Under the pieces are notes generated by a model. The model did no database searches, was not told the origin of the DNA, and was given only the letters and a program-made list of their open reading frames with translations. Both the position numbers and the translations under genes were made by a program. A DNA stretch of 40,723 bases from a virus. The stretch covers positions 1 through 40,723 of the IMG/VR virus record IMGVR_UViG_3300042542_000467; one strand, 5' to 3'. Below, in pieces: positions 1-5,157 of this stretch. How positions within the stretch are numbered: the stretch's first letter is position 1; the number at the start of each line of letters is the position of its first letter.

Positions 1-330
1 TTGTACCTTCAATGGTGCATCTAATCCCAGTAACTTTGCGCGCTTATCAATTACGCGTAAAACAAAATCTGCCGCTCTTAGATTGCCAGCCACCGCAGGT
101 TGCCAGTAGGTACGCTGAAGATTGTCCAGGCGATCTAATTCCAATTCACGGTGTTCTTCTATTGATGGAGCGATCACCCGTGTCATAGCCCTGTTGTAAG
201 CCTTGTACACGCCAGCCGTACTCATGCCTACTTGGTCAGCAATTTCACGCCACACATAACCCTCTGTACGCAACTCAACTATCTCGCGTTCTTTATCTAT
301 GCGCTCAGGCGTAGGTGCTTTTTCTACCAT
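1..330 (-). CDS. Terminase small subunit-like HTH protein, left copy (3' end cut by window edge)
   Basis: 110 codons are visible from an ATG at 330; the reading frame runs off the window at base 1. The N-terminal half has a helix-turn-helix pattern (EGYVWREIADQVGMSTAGVY, residues 24-43), expected for the DNA-recognition domain of a small terminase that binds the packaging site. The C-terminal half (from about residue 57) is almost identical to the gene at the right end of the window, which lies directly upstream of terL; that neighbour is the main reason for the terminase call. Start choice: no clear Shine-Dalgarno sequence precedes the ATG, but a perfect TATAAT lies 15-20 bases upstream, so translation may be nearly leaderless. 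If the genome is circular, this ORF continues at 40430 and ends at 40257. It could alternatively be a generic HTH regulator. Confidence 0.65.
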   Translation of the reverse strand, partial: MVEKAPTPERIDKEREIVELRTEGYVWREIADQVGMSTAGVYKAYNRAMTRVIAPSIEEHRELELDRLDNLQRTYWQPAVAGNLRAADFVLRVIDKRAKLLGLDAPLKVQ

Positions 331-344
331 AATGTGTTTACTTT

Positions 345-350
345 ATTATA
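345..350 (-). promoter_or_regulatory. Candidate late promoter (-10 hexamer) upstream of terS
   Basis: On the minus strand the hexamer is exactly TATAAT and overlaps the methyltransferase stop codon. The predicted transcription start near 338 would leave only about 8 bases before the terS ATG at 330. The -35 region is poor: the best candidate is CTGAAT, 18 bases upstream. It is placed correctly to start the late packaging and head operon, but this is a motif match only. Confidence 0.35.
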
Positions 351-1611
351 GTAAAAATTGTTCCGCAAATTCAGGTTGATTGTTTTGGGTATGTTCAATA
401 CGCGCTTTGGCTATCTCGCAATACTCCGCAGACTGCTCAATGCCAATAAACTCAAAACCTTCTAATACAGCACCCTTGCCAGTTGAGCCACTACCCATAA
501 ACAAATCTAAAACTATTCCTTTTGGCGGTGTAACTAATTTACATAGATAACGCATGAGGTCTGTTGGTTTTACTGTTGGGTGATGGTTTTTGTCAGGGTA
601 CTTGCTGTTACTTAAACCTTGATAAGTTCCACCTTTATCGCCAAAAACCTGTTGTTCCTCAAACCCATTGAGCCCCTCGTTCCTGTCACGCTTGCTTGCC
701 TTTGCGCAGTAAAAGAATCGGGCGGCGCTACCACTGTCACCGTAGCCACCAAAAACTTCACCCTTGCCAAAAGTTCCTTTTTCAGTGTCGTGAATACCCA
801 TGCCTGAAGCATTTTTGTACAAATGAGGCTTGCTACCGCTTGCATCAGGAAACAACGCCAGTACCTCATCACTGCCATCATGAATAAAGTTGGCGGGGAA
901 GCGGCCTTGAACTTCTCCATCAGGTATGCGGCCATAATTAGGCCCTGACATTTCGCGGTTTTCGCTAACAACTTCACCCGTTGATGCGGTTTTTTGCATC
1001 ATTTCACTACCAACCCGCGACCCGTCAATGTTCAACCCGCCTACGCCCCAAGTCAGCACATTATTAGCAACGGTGCCTTCCAACGGCTTGCGAGCAAGAA
1101 CCATTGGTTCATGAGCAGGTTTTAGGGCAGTTCCCCAACCTTCCCATTGCTTTGCTTCGTTTGATAATTCTAAAACTTCGCGTTCAACGACATTAGTTTC
1201 TCTGCCAGCATGCATTGAACCGCCTTGCATACCAATGTCAATTTTTTCAGTTCCAATTACTTCGCCTTGAAATCCTGTTGTCTTATCAATTGCTTTTGCA
1301 ATGTTAAGCGATTTTGGAAACCCTGAACCATACACCCACATAATCTGATCGCGGATTTCAAACCCTGCATCTTCAATAGCAACAGCCATGCGGTGATAAG
1401 TGCGAGAACCTGAGAAAGCAATAAGGTGTCCGCCTGGTTTAAGAACGCGTAATGCTTGTTGCCACACTTCAACATTAAAAGCAATACCAGTGCTATCCCA
1501 TGATTTACCCATAAAACCTAATTCATAAGGAGGATCTGTAACTATTGCATCAATACTATTTTCTGCCATTTCTTTCATGGCTTCTATGCAATCTGCGTTA
1601 ATGATCTTCAT
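346..1611 (-). CDS. Beta-class site-specific DNA methyltransferase (probably N6-adenine)
   Basis: This 421-residue protein should transfer a methyl group from S-adenosylmethionine to DNA. Motif IV is DPPY (residues 26-29), near the N-terminus. Near the C-terminus come HHPTVKP and then motif I in the form DLFMGSGSTGKGA. The order IV ... I is that of beta-class enzymes. DPPY favours N6-adenine, although N4-cytosine is possible. A long variable middle is the probable target-recognition region. The ATG at 1611 has a strong SD (AAGGAGG) a few bases upstream. No restriction endonuclease is adjacent, so it is an orphan methyltransferase, likely protecting phage DNA from host restriction or marking it for packaging or regulation. 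A rho-independent terminator lies directly upstream, so it may need read-through or its own promoter. Confidence 0.92.
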   Translation of the reverse strand: MKIINADCIEAMKEMAENSIDAIVTDPPYELGFMGKSWDSTGIAFNVEVWQQALRVLKPGGHLIAFSGSRTYHRMAVAIEDAGFEIRDQIMWVYGSGFPKSLNIAKAIDKTTGFQGEVIGTEKIDIGMQGGSMHAGRETNVVEREVLELSNEAKQWEGWGTALKPAHEPMVLARKPLEGTVANNVLTWGVGGLNIDGSRVGSEMMQKTASTGEVVSENREMSGPNYGRIPDGEVQGRFPANFIHDGSDEVLALFPDASGSKPHLYKNASGMGIHDTEKGTFGKGEVFGGYGDSGSAARFFYCAKASKRDRNEGLNGFEEQQVFGDKGGTYQGLSNSKYPDKNHHPTVKPTDLMRYLCKLVTPPKGIVLDLFMGSGSTGKGAVLEGFEFIGIEQSAEYCEIAKARIEHTQNNQPEFAEQFLL

Positions 1612-1626
1612 TTTGCCTCCTTATTG

Positions 1627-1655
1627 AACAAAACCCACACTCATAAGAATGTGGG
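1627..1655 (-). terminator. Rho-independent terminator of the mini-gene operon
   Basis: On the minus strand a CCCACA...TGTGGG stem (1634-1655, extendable past one mismatch) is followed by TTTTGTT. It lies after the last mini-gene (stop at 1702) and just before the methyltransferase SD, so it separates these two transcription units, probably incompletely. Confidence 0.6.
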
Positions 1656-1671
1656 CTGTGTCCAGCACTCA

Positions 1672-1688
1672 ATCCCCACGGTGGGGAT
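1672..1688. other. 17-bp palindrome upstream of the terminator
   Basis: ATCCCCACGGTGGGGAT is a perfect inverted repeat around a single central base. The loop would be tight for RNA, so it may be a protein-binding site or an additional hairpin that reinforces the neighbouring terminator. It lies between the 29-residue membrane gene and the terminator. Confidence 0.45.
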
Positions 1689-1701
1689 CAGTACGCGTAA
1701 C

Positions 1702-1791
1702 TTATCTAATTCCTAGTGACATTGCAACTACTGCTATAAACAAACTTAGGACAATAAAAAGCATTACTCCATCAAACGGTGTGTTGTTCAT
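1702..1791 (-). CDS. 29-residue single-span membrane protein
   Basis: The product is MNNTPFDGVMLFIVLSLF followed by IAVVAMSLGIR. A hydrophobic stretch from about residue 9 to 26 makes one membrane span. Its ATG overlaps the stop codon of the gene at 1788-1973 as ATGA, which is the translational-coupling signature seen throughout this operon and the main argument that it is real. It is the last gene before the terminator. Function is unknown; small phage membrane proteins of this kind can be lysis regulators, superinfection-exclusion factors or inhibitors of host membrane proteins, but nothing here decides between them. Confidence 0.55.
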   Translation of the reverse strand: MNNTPFDGVMLFIVLSLFIAVVAMSLGIR

Positions 1792-1973
1792 GGCTTACCT
1801 GTTCTTACAAGATTGATACGAGCATCAAGCAATTCATCTAACTGCTCTGTCAGCATCTCTTTTTTGCGCCAATCCATGCGGTTGCCGTTGTCATCAGTTT
1901 TGAGCATGTTGTAAACATGACTCAGACATTCATCTATCTGAGCCACGGTTACTTCTTCTTCAATAACGATCAC
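1788..1973 (-). CDS. Small acidic helical protein, unknown function
   Basis: The product has 61 residues, is predicted to be mostly helical and has an acidic N-terminus (VIEEEV). There are no cysteines and no membrane segment. I recognise no family. It starts with GTG at 1973, 9 bases after the stop of the upstream HTH gene, and its stop overlaps the ATG of the small membrane gene (ATGA), so it sits firmly within the operon. Spacing and length suggest a small host-takeover or regulatory protein, but this is inference only. Confidence 0.6.
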   Translation of the reverse strand: MIVIEEEVTVAQIDECLSHVYNMLKTDDNGNRMDWRKKEMLTEQLDELLDARINLVRTGKP

Positions 1974-1982
1974 ATGAAGATG

Positions 1983-2168
1983 TTAGCCTTGATTACGCTC
2001 CGTGCGCTTTGAAAAATAGTTTTCAACATCTGCTCTTGTGTAGTACACATTACGGCCTGACTTCTGCACCCATGTAAGTGTCTTACGGTGTTGGATCTGT
2101 CGTAAGTTATTTAATGTAATGTTCAAGCGCTCGCATACTTCTGCCGCGCTCATTAGATCATCTACCAC
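1983..2168 (-). CDS. MerR/excisionase-type helix-turn-helix protein
   Basis: This 61-residue protein matches the HTH_17 (excisionase-like) pattern: SAAEVCERLNITLNNLRQI for the recognition helices, followed by a wing (SGRNVYYTRADVENYF). It should bind DNA as a small regulator or architectural factor. The start is GTG at 2168, supported by AAGGAGG a few bases upstream; it overlaps the end of the ssb gene. An ATG five codons in is an alternative. No integrase is present, so a role as a recombination directionality factor is unlikely. Early transcription control is more plausible. Confidence 0.75.
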   Translation of the reverse strand: MVDDLMSAAEVCERLNITLNNLRQIQHRKTLTWVQKSGRNVYYTRADVENYFSKRTERNQG

Positions 2169-2530
2169 GGTGTTGCCTCCTTAGTTGTAAATTGACCTGA
2201 CTTTGGCTTTCCCAATTTAGGAACTAAACCTACTTCTTTGGCTGTAATCTCCATAGAAGTTTTTTCATTTCCTTCTTTGTCGGTGTATGTGCTTTGTGCC
2301 AATTCACCAGTTACTAGAACTGTGTCACCTTTTCTAAAAGTGTCTGCGATTGCTTCAGCCTTTGTATTAAATGCAACAACCTTGAACCACATTGTTTCGC
2401 CATCTTGCCACTCACCATTAACTTGCTTGCGCGGTGTGTAAGCCAATGAAAAATTACAGTATGCGGTGTTGTTCTTAGAAAACTTTAGGTCAGGGTCACT
2501 GCCTAAATTACCTTTAACACTTATGTTCAT
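2162..2530 (-). CDS. ssb: Single-stranded DNA-binding protein
   Basis: A 122-residue OB-fold SSB. Family signatures are the opening NISVKGNLGSDPDLKF, the ACNFSLAYTPR-like strand (here AYCNFSLAYTPRK), MWFKVVAFNTKAEAIA, and KGDTVLVTGELAQSTYTDKEG. It coats single-stranded DNA during replication and recombination. The usual acidic C-terminal tip that recruits partner proteins (DDDIPF type) is absent: the protein ends KEATPW, so its interactions probably differ from those of the host SSB. It is translationally coupled to the HNH gene upstream (start at 2530 shares a base with that stop) and to the HTH gene downstream. Confidence 0.93.
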   Translation of the reverse strand: MNISVKGNLGSDPDLKFSKNNTAYCNFSLAYTPRKQVNGEWQDGETMWFKVVAFNTKAEAIADTFRKGDTVLVTGELAQSTYTDKEGNEKTSMEITAKEVGLVPKLGKPKSGQFTTKEATPW

Positions 2531-2883
2531 TAGTCACCTTCCATCATCACGGCTTCAGTGCCGTCATCTTGTAGTAATACAATTGAACCATCAGGCTTCA
2601 CAAAAGGAAATTCATGTGGCTCTTTGTAAGAAGGCACAATCCAACCCTTTTGTTCTGCGCTTGCAGGCTTGAGGTGAATACTATCGGTTTTTAGATTATG
2701 GCAACCGTGATGGATCAAGATGAGATTGGAAACGGTGTCTTTGCCGCCCCTGGATTTTAGTTTGCGGTGATGCAGGGCCATGTTCTCAACTAAGCCAGGG
2801 CCACCGCAGACTTCGCAATAGCCATTAGCCCTGTTAATTACGGTAGCAACAACCTTCTTATCAATCGCCATCTTCTTCTTCAT
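2530..2883 (-). CDS. HNH endonuclease
   Basis: A 117-residue HNH-fold nuclease. A zinc-binding CEVC (residues 23-26) is followed by the catalytic LHHRKLKSRGGKD (histidines 38-39), then N53 and the HHGCHN segment (58-63), completing the HNH motif and zinc site. It probably nicks or cuts double-stranded DNA. It lies in the early operon directly before ssb, not beside terL, so a packaging role is less likely than host-DNA degradation, replication or homing. The C-terminal third is a short beta-rich tail. Two candidate starts (2883 and 2871) differ by four lysine-rich codons; I kept the longer one. Confidence 0.87.
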   Translation of the reverse strand: MKKKMAIDKKVVATVINRANGYCEVCGGPGLVENMALHHRKLKSRGGKDTVSNLILIHHGCHNLKTDSIHLKPASAEQKGWIVPSYKEPHEFPFVKPDGSIVLLQDDGTEAVMMEGD

Positions 2884-2953
2884 CTTCCCAATCAGTAGGA
2901 TCTACCGTAGGAAGATCAACGCGTAAAGGTAGGCCAAAAGGTGATGTGGTCAT
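2861..2953 (-). CDS. 30-residue acidic mini-protein
   Basis: The product starts MTTSPFGLPLRVDLP and ends in a strongly acidic tail (DWEDEEEDGD). Its ATG overlaps the stop of the transglycosylase gene by one base (TAATG), and its 3' end overlaps the start of the HNH gene by 23 bases. Both contacts fit the coupled-gene pattern of this operon. An acidic tail suggests a DNA-mimic or protein-inhibitor type function, but nothing is demonstrable. It might be a chance ORF bridging two real genes. Confidence 0.45.
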   Translation of the reverse strand: MTTSPFGLPLRVDLPTVDPTDWEDEEEDGD

Positions 2954-3378
2954 TAGTACCAACCTCCATGCATGTCGGGGCCTGCTTGTAATTTCCAAAA
3001 CTCCCAGGCTTTGCAGGGTGTTTGGTAACGCTTGTACACATAGCGCAAACCTGCCTTGATTTGTGTGTAAGCATCTTTGGGCATGTAAGGATACTTGTAA
3101 TTTTTCCATGTGGACGGCAAAAATTGAAACAGCCCAAACGCCCCTGATGAGCGGTTCAGCGCATTTACGCGCCAGCCGCTTTCCTTGTAAAGCAATTGTT
3201 CCAGGCAGGCAAATTGCTTTTTGTGATCAGGATAATTTTTCTTCACCATTTCAAGCGCAATAACTTTTGGCGGCATTTGATGCAACTGTAATTTTGGTGC
3301 TTGAGCCGCCGCAGGTGAAGCAAACACAATTCCTACCGCTAATGCGGCGCTTAAAAGGATTTGTGTTAGACGCTTCAG
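2953..3378 (-). CDS. Secreted lytic transglycosylase (SLT/lysozyme-like), probable CTG start
   Basis: The catalytic domain shows LLYKESGWRVNALNRSSGAF followed by GLFQFLPSTW, the transglycosylase SLT signature with the catalytic Glu in KESGW. It cleaves the glycan backbone of peptidoglycan. A GTG at 3327 gives only MFASPAAAQA at the N-terminus, cutting a signal peptide in half. Extending to CTG at 3378 gives MKRLTQILLSAALAVGIVF followed by ASPAAAQA, a textbook Sec signal (basic n-region, hydrophobic core, AxA site). An AAAGG sits 7 bases before that CTG. The mature enzyme is about 115 residues. Its place in the early operon, far from the lysis cassette, is unusual and suggests wall remodelling or sporadic acquisition rather than terminal lysis. 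Confidence 0.8.
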   Translation of the reverse strand: MKRLTQILLSAALAVGIVFASPAAAQAPKLQLHQMPPKVIALEMVKKNYPDHKKQFACLEQLLYKESGWRVNALNRSSGAFGLFQFLPSTWKNYKYPYMPKDAYTQIKAGLRYVYKRYQTPCKAWEFWKLQAGPDMHGGWY

Positions 3379-3381
3379 GCT

Positions 3382-3471
3382 TTAGCCTTTCGCCAACTTT
3401 CTACACACTTCGCAAGCGGCGTTACCATAAATCCAACTACCGCAAATACAACGATTAACTAAACTGTCCAT
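3382..3471 (-). CDS. 29-residue zinc-knuckle mini-protein
   Basis: The product is MDSLVNRCICGSWIYGNA followed by ACEVCRKLAKG, with paired cysteines C8/C10 and C20/C23 that can hold one zinc ion. The ATG at 3471 has an AAAGGGG SD about 9 bases upstream, and the stop lies 3 bases from the proposed CTG start of the transglycosylase. It is one of several tiny cysteine-pair proteins in this operon. Function is unknown; binding to a host protein or nucleic acid is plausible for a zinc knuckle. Confidence 0.55.
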   Translation of the reverse strand: MDSLVNRCICGSWIYGNAACEVCRKLAKG

Positions 3472-3495
3472 TGCTTTACCCCTTTCAGGTTATTT

Positions 3496-3579
3496 TTAGG
3501 ACTGCTCTATTTTATAGCAAATCTCACTGATTACAACGCCTAAAAGCGTCACAATAATTACGCTTGCAATAAAGATCAT
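3496..3579 (-). CDS. 27-residue membrane mini-protein
   Basis: The sequence opens MIFIASVIIVTLLGVVISEI, almost entirely one membrane span, and closes CYKIEQS. The ATG overlaps the stop of the preceding gene (3576-3782) as ATGA, matching the coupling used by its neighbours. Its small size leaves some risk of a chance ORF, but the start context, hydrophobicity and spacing all agree. Function is unknown. Confidence 0.5.
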   Translation of the reverse strand: MIFIASVIIVTLLGVVISEICYKIEQS

Positions 3580-3782
3580 TCTTCTTCCTCCTGTGGCGTT
3601 AAGTTAATAATTGCTTGAATTACATTAGCCCTGCTTAATCTGATGCCTTCCACAAAACCCATGTAGCGCTCACGCGTTTCAGGTTCGCTTAACATCTTTG
3701 CTACATACGGGCCTTCAATCCAGGTTGTTAGCGCATCTTGTATTGGCTCTAAATGGTTTTTAATTATTTCTTCAGGTGTCAT
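3576..3782 (-). CDS. Small helical acidic-tailed protein, unknown function
   Basis: From the ATG at 3782 the product has 68 residues. It begins MTPEEIIKNHLEPI and ends in TPQEEEE. It looks helical throughout, with no cysteines and no membrane segment. An upstream ATG at 3806 would add eight residues, but the 3782 start overlaps the stop of the preceding gene as ATGA, the pattern used repeatedly here. No family was recognised. Confidence 0.6.
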   Translation of the reverse strand: MTPEEIIKNHLEPIQDALTTWIEGPYVAKMLSEPETRERYMGFVEGIRLSRANVIQAIINLTPQEEEE

Positions 3783-3934
3783 GGGTATCTCAAATCTTTG
3801 CACCACTCTGACATGTTCTCAATTGCTACCTTGCATTGATCAGGGGTAGTTATGTCGTAAAGCCAGTAAACAATTACGGCTACAACAATTCCCAAAACAA
3901 TCTTGCCTCTGCGTGTCAATCTAGCGTTTTCCAT
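3779..3934 (-). CDS. 51-residue membrane-anchored protein
   Basis: The ATG at 3934 is preceded by AGGAGG. The product has a basic N-terminus (MENARLTRRGK), a single membrane span (about residues 12-27, IVLGIVVAVIVYWLYD), then an outer segment with two cysteines (DQCKVAIENMSEWCKDLRYP) that could form a disulphide or bind a metal. The positive-inside rule predicts the C-terminus is outside. Extending to an ATG at 4000 would make it read over the neighbouring gene without an SD. Function is unknown; an envelope-directed role such as exclusion is possible. Confidence 0.6.
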   Translation of the reverse strand: MENARLTRRGKIVLGIVVAVIVYWLYDITTPDQCKVAIENMSEWCKDLRYP

Positions 3935-4085
3935 TGCTTGCCTTCCTCCTAAAGTATTCGTGACCTGCACACCATTCGCACTCACACAACATGCTTCCAT
4001 CTTCTTGATAATGAACTAATACAAAATTAGCGGGTGATCCAAAAGTTCCGCACCATACGCAACTAGGATCTTTGCTTATAGACAT
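3921..4085 (-). CDS. 54-residue zinc-finger-like protein
   Basis: It begins MSISKDPSCVWCGTFGSP and later contains MLCECEWCAGHEYF. The pairs CVWC and CECEWC give four or five cysteines arranged for one zinc site, with a nearby histidine. It ends in a basic tail (FRRKASNGKR). It overlaps the next gene start by 14 bases and its ATG lies inside the end of the preceding gene. The SD is weak, so expression may rely on coupling. Probably a nucleic-acid or protein-binding zinc finger; function unknown. Confidence 0.55.
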   Translation of the reverse strand: MSISKDPSCVWCGTFGSPANFVLVHYQEDGSMLCECEWCAGHEYFRRKASNGKR

Positions 4086-4239
4086 TGTGGATCTGTGGGT
4101 TCATGTCAGCCAACTTATCTTGAATTGCAAACCAAACTTGTTCGCGTTGCATTGCATTATTCATTGACTGACTTTTGTTAGGTGGAATTACAAAATCATT
4201 GTAATCAACCGTTATTTCTATTTTGAACTTCACACACAT
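4063..4239 (-). CDS. 58-residue protein, unknown function
   Basis: The product reads MCVKFKIEITVDYNDF, then a helical part with AMQREQVWFAIQDKLADM. The ATG at 4239 is only 2 bases from a GAAAGGAC SD; a GTG two codons later would have ideal spacing and may be the true start. The gene overlaps the stop of the preceding gene (4230) and runs 23 bases into the following zinc-finger gene. No family recognised. Confidence 0.5.
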   Translation of the reverse strand: MCVKFKIEITVDYNDFVIPPNKSQSMNNAMQREQVWFAIQDKLADMNPQIHNVYKQRS

Positions 4240-4424
4240 GTCCTTTCGCGCTTGTTAATTTCATTCCACACGCGTATGCGTGTTGCCTCAATAGTTTTTT
4301 CAGGATTGCCATACAACTTTTTATGATAATCGTAAGCAGGATTACCTGGGCCATCTTCTAGCGTTGCTTCATACTGCGCAAGCGCTTGATTGATAATTTG
4401 TAAATCTTTACTTGTTAGTGCCAT
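4230..4424 (-). CDS. Small helical protein, unknown function
   Basis: The product has 64 residues, starting MALTSKDLQIINQALAQYEA and ending EINKRERTCV. It is mostly helical, with a Pro-Gly-Asn loop (DGPGNPAYDY). The ATG at 4424 overlaps the preceding stop as TAATG, which selects this start over an upstream one at 4490. No domain was recognised. It is part of the coupled mini-gene chain. Confidence 0.6.
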   Translation of the reverse strand: MALTSKDLQIINQALAQYEATLEDGPGNPAYDYHKKLYGNPEKTIEATRIRVWNEINKRERTCV

Positions 4425-4612
4425 TACTTTGCCTCTCCTAATCTTGGTAGTGTCAAATAACCATCTGTTTTTGGGTGACAGCGCGCGCAAAGAATTCCTT
4501 GCTCACCTTGTTTGGCCCATGAGCGCAACGCATGCCCCTTGCAAGCGTTACAAACAATTAACAACTTTGCCCACTCAGCGGGCATTGGCTTCCAACCAAC
4601 AGGTGCAGTCAT
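4424..4612 (-). CDS. 62-residue zinc-ribbon protein
   Basis: Two CxxC pairs are present: CNAC (residues 21-24) and CARC (42-45), 17 residues apart, as in a small zinc ribbon. Between them lies a basic helix-like stretch (KGHALRSWAKQGEQG). Both ends are coupled: the ATG at 4612 overlaps the stop of the upstream gene, and the stop overlaps the next ATG. Small zinc ribbons in phage early regions often bind host RNA polymerase or nucleic acid; that is only a family-level suggestion. Confidence 0.65.
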   Translation of the reverse strand: MTAPVGWKPMPAEWAKLLIVCNACKGHALRSWAKQGEQGILCARCHPKTDGYLTLPRLGEAK

Positions 4613-4806
4613 TACATTGCCCCCTTCATAAGTGCTACAACTTCATCAACCGTAATTTGTCCGCTCTTAATTTGTGTGTACAAAGTGCGGCCAAAATAAC
4701 GGTCATTTACATAACGGAACATTGTGTGAAAAGTGTTAAATGTAAAACCTGTGCCGTTGTGAACATCTGTCATAAACTGATCAAGATTAACTTTTGTTGT
4801 AGTCAT
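4612..4806 (-). CDS. 64-residue protein, unknown function
   Basis: From the ATG at 4806 the product begins MTTTKVNLDQFMTDVHNGTG and ends DEVVALMKGAM. The start lies 2 bases after the preceding stop, with GGAGG about 10 bases upstream inside the end of that gene; a start at 4830 lacks support. The content is mixed helix and strand with many aromatic residues (FTFNTFHTMFRYVNDRYF). No family recognised. Confidence 0.6.
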   Translation of the reverse strand: MTTTKVNLDQFMTDVHNGTGFTFNTFHTMFRYVNDRYFGRTLYTQIKSGQITVDEVVALMKGAM

Positions 4807-4808
4807 AA

Positions 4809-5039
4809 TTAATTGCCTCCAAGAGTCCATGTGTAATTGTGTGCAATTACTTTGTGTGCTTCAACTTCACTAATTACATAAGACTTAATTGCGCCACCAG
4901 TTCTTGACTCCCAACCGCATGAACAAGTTGCGTCCCAACCGCCGCTAATAAAACCTCTAGTGTTGCGAAACTTATTTCCGTTTGTATCAACGGCGAACCA
5001 CTTAATTGTTACTTTTGCTTCTGTTGCTACTAACTTCAT
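4809..5039 (-). CDS. 76-residue protein with a CxC pair, first gene of the mini-gene operon
   Basis: The product starts MKLVATEAKVTIKWFAVDTN and contains a central CSCGWESRTGG, resembling a dsRNA-binding-like or zinc-associated beta fold, though no family can be named. The ATG at 5039 has a strong AAGGAGG SD. It is the first gene downstream of the predicted promoter at 5079-5107 and heads the chain of about 13 small genes that ends at 1702. Homologous short proteins with central SCGW segments occur in other actinophages as far as I recall; no function is known to me. Confidence 0.65.
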   Translation of the reverse strand: MKLVATEAKVTIKWFAVDTNGNKFRNTRGFISGGWDATCSCGWESRTGGAIKSYVISEVEAHKVIAHNYTWTLGGN

Positions 5040-5052
5040 TTTTGCCTCCTTT

Positions 5053-5067
5053 GGGAGCGGATCTCCC
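5053..5067 (-). other. Small hairpin in the operon leader
   Basis: GGGAGATCCGCTCCC forms a 5-bp stem (GGGAG/CTCCC) in the untranslated leader, immediately upstream of the AAGGAGG SD of the first mini-gene. It could influence translation or mRNA stability. It is short, so chance is possible. Confidence 0.3.
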
Positions 5068-5078
5068 TTACAAGGAAT

Positions 5079-5107
5079 AAATTACGGCAGATTTAGGCTT
5101 GTGTCAA
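5079..5107 (-). promoter_or_regulatory. Sigma70-type promoter for the mini-gene operon
   Basis: On the minus strand the -35 is a perfect TTGACA (5102-5107), followed by 17 bases and TAATTT (5079-5084, three of six consensus bases). The predicted transcription start is near 5072, about 33 bases before the first ATG. It occupies the only sizeable gap between the RusA gene and the mini-gene chain. Confidence 0.6.
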
Positions 5108-5136
5108 AAACATTTGCATTATTTGTGCTATTTATT

Positions 5137-5154
5137 GTGTGATGTGGCTCACAC
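5137..5154. promoter_or_regulatory. CRP/GlxR-type operator
   Basis: The sequence GTGTGA-TGTGGC-TCACAC contains a perfect TGTGA-N6-TCACA dyad, the consensus for cAMP-receptor-type regulators, including actinobacterial CRP and GlxR. Its centre (5145.5) lies about 73 bases upstream of the predicted start at 5072, in the range used by class I CRP activation sites. It is intergenic, directly after the RusA stop codon. Confidence 0.6.
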
Positions 5155-5157
5155 ACC

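Noticed and set aside
1-293. Exact direct terminal repeats as in T7-like genomes
   Set aside because: The two copies are identical only over about half their length and diverge to about 64% in the rest, so they are alleles or paralogues and not a replicated terminal repeat.
612-977. A second frame within the methyltransferase gene
   Set aside because: It overlaps conserved methyltransferase sequence, has no SD and no recognisable domain.
1983-2168. Excisionase implying a temperate phage
   Set aside because: No integrase, attachment site or lysogeny repressor was found; the HTH_17 fold also serves general regulation.
5053-5067. Riboswitch in the mini-gene leader
   Set aside because: Only a single 5-bp hairpin can be drawn in a leader of about 33 bases, too small for a known aptamer.
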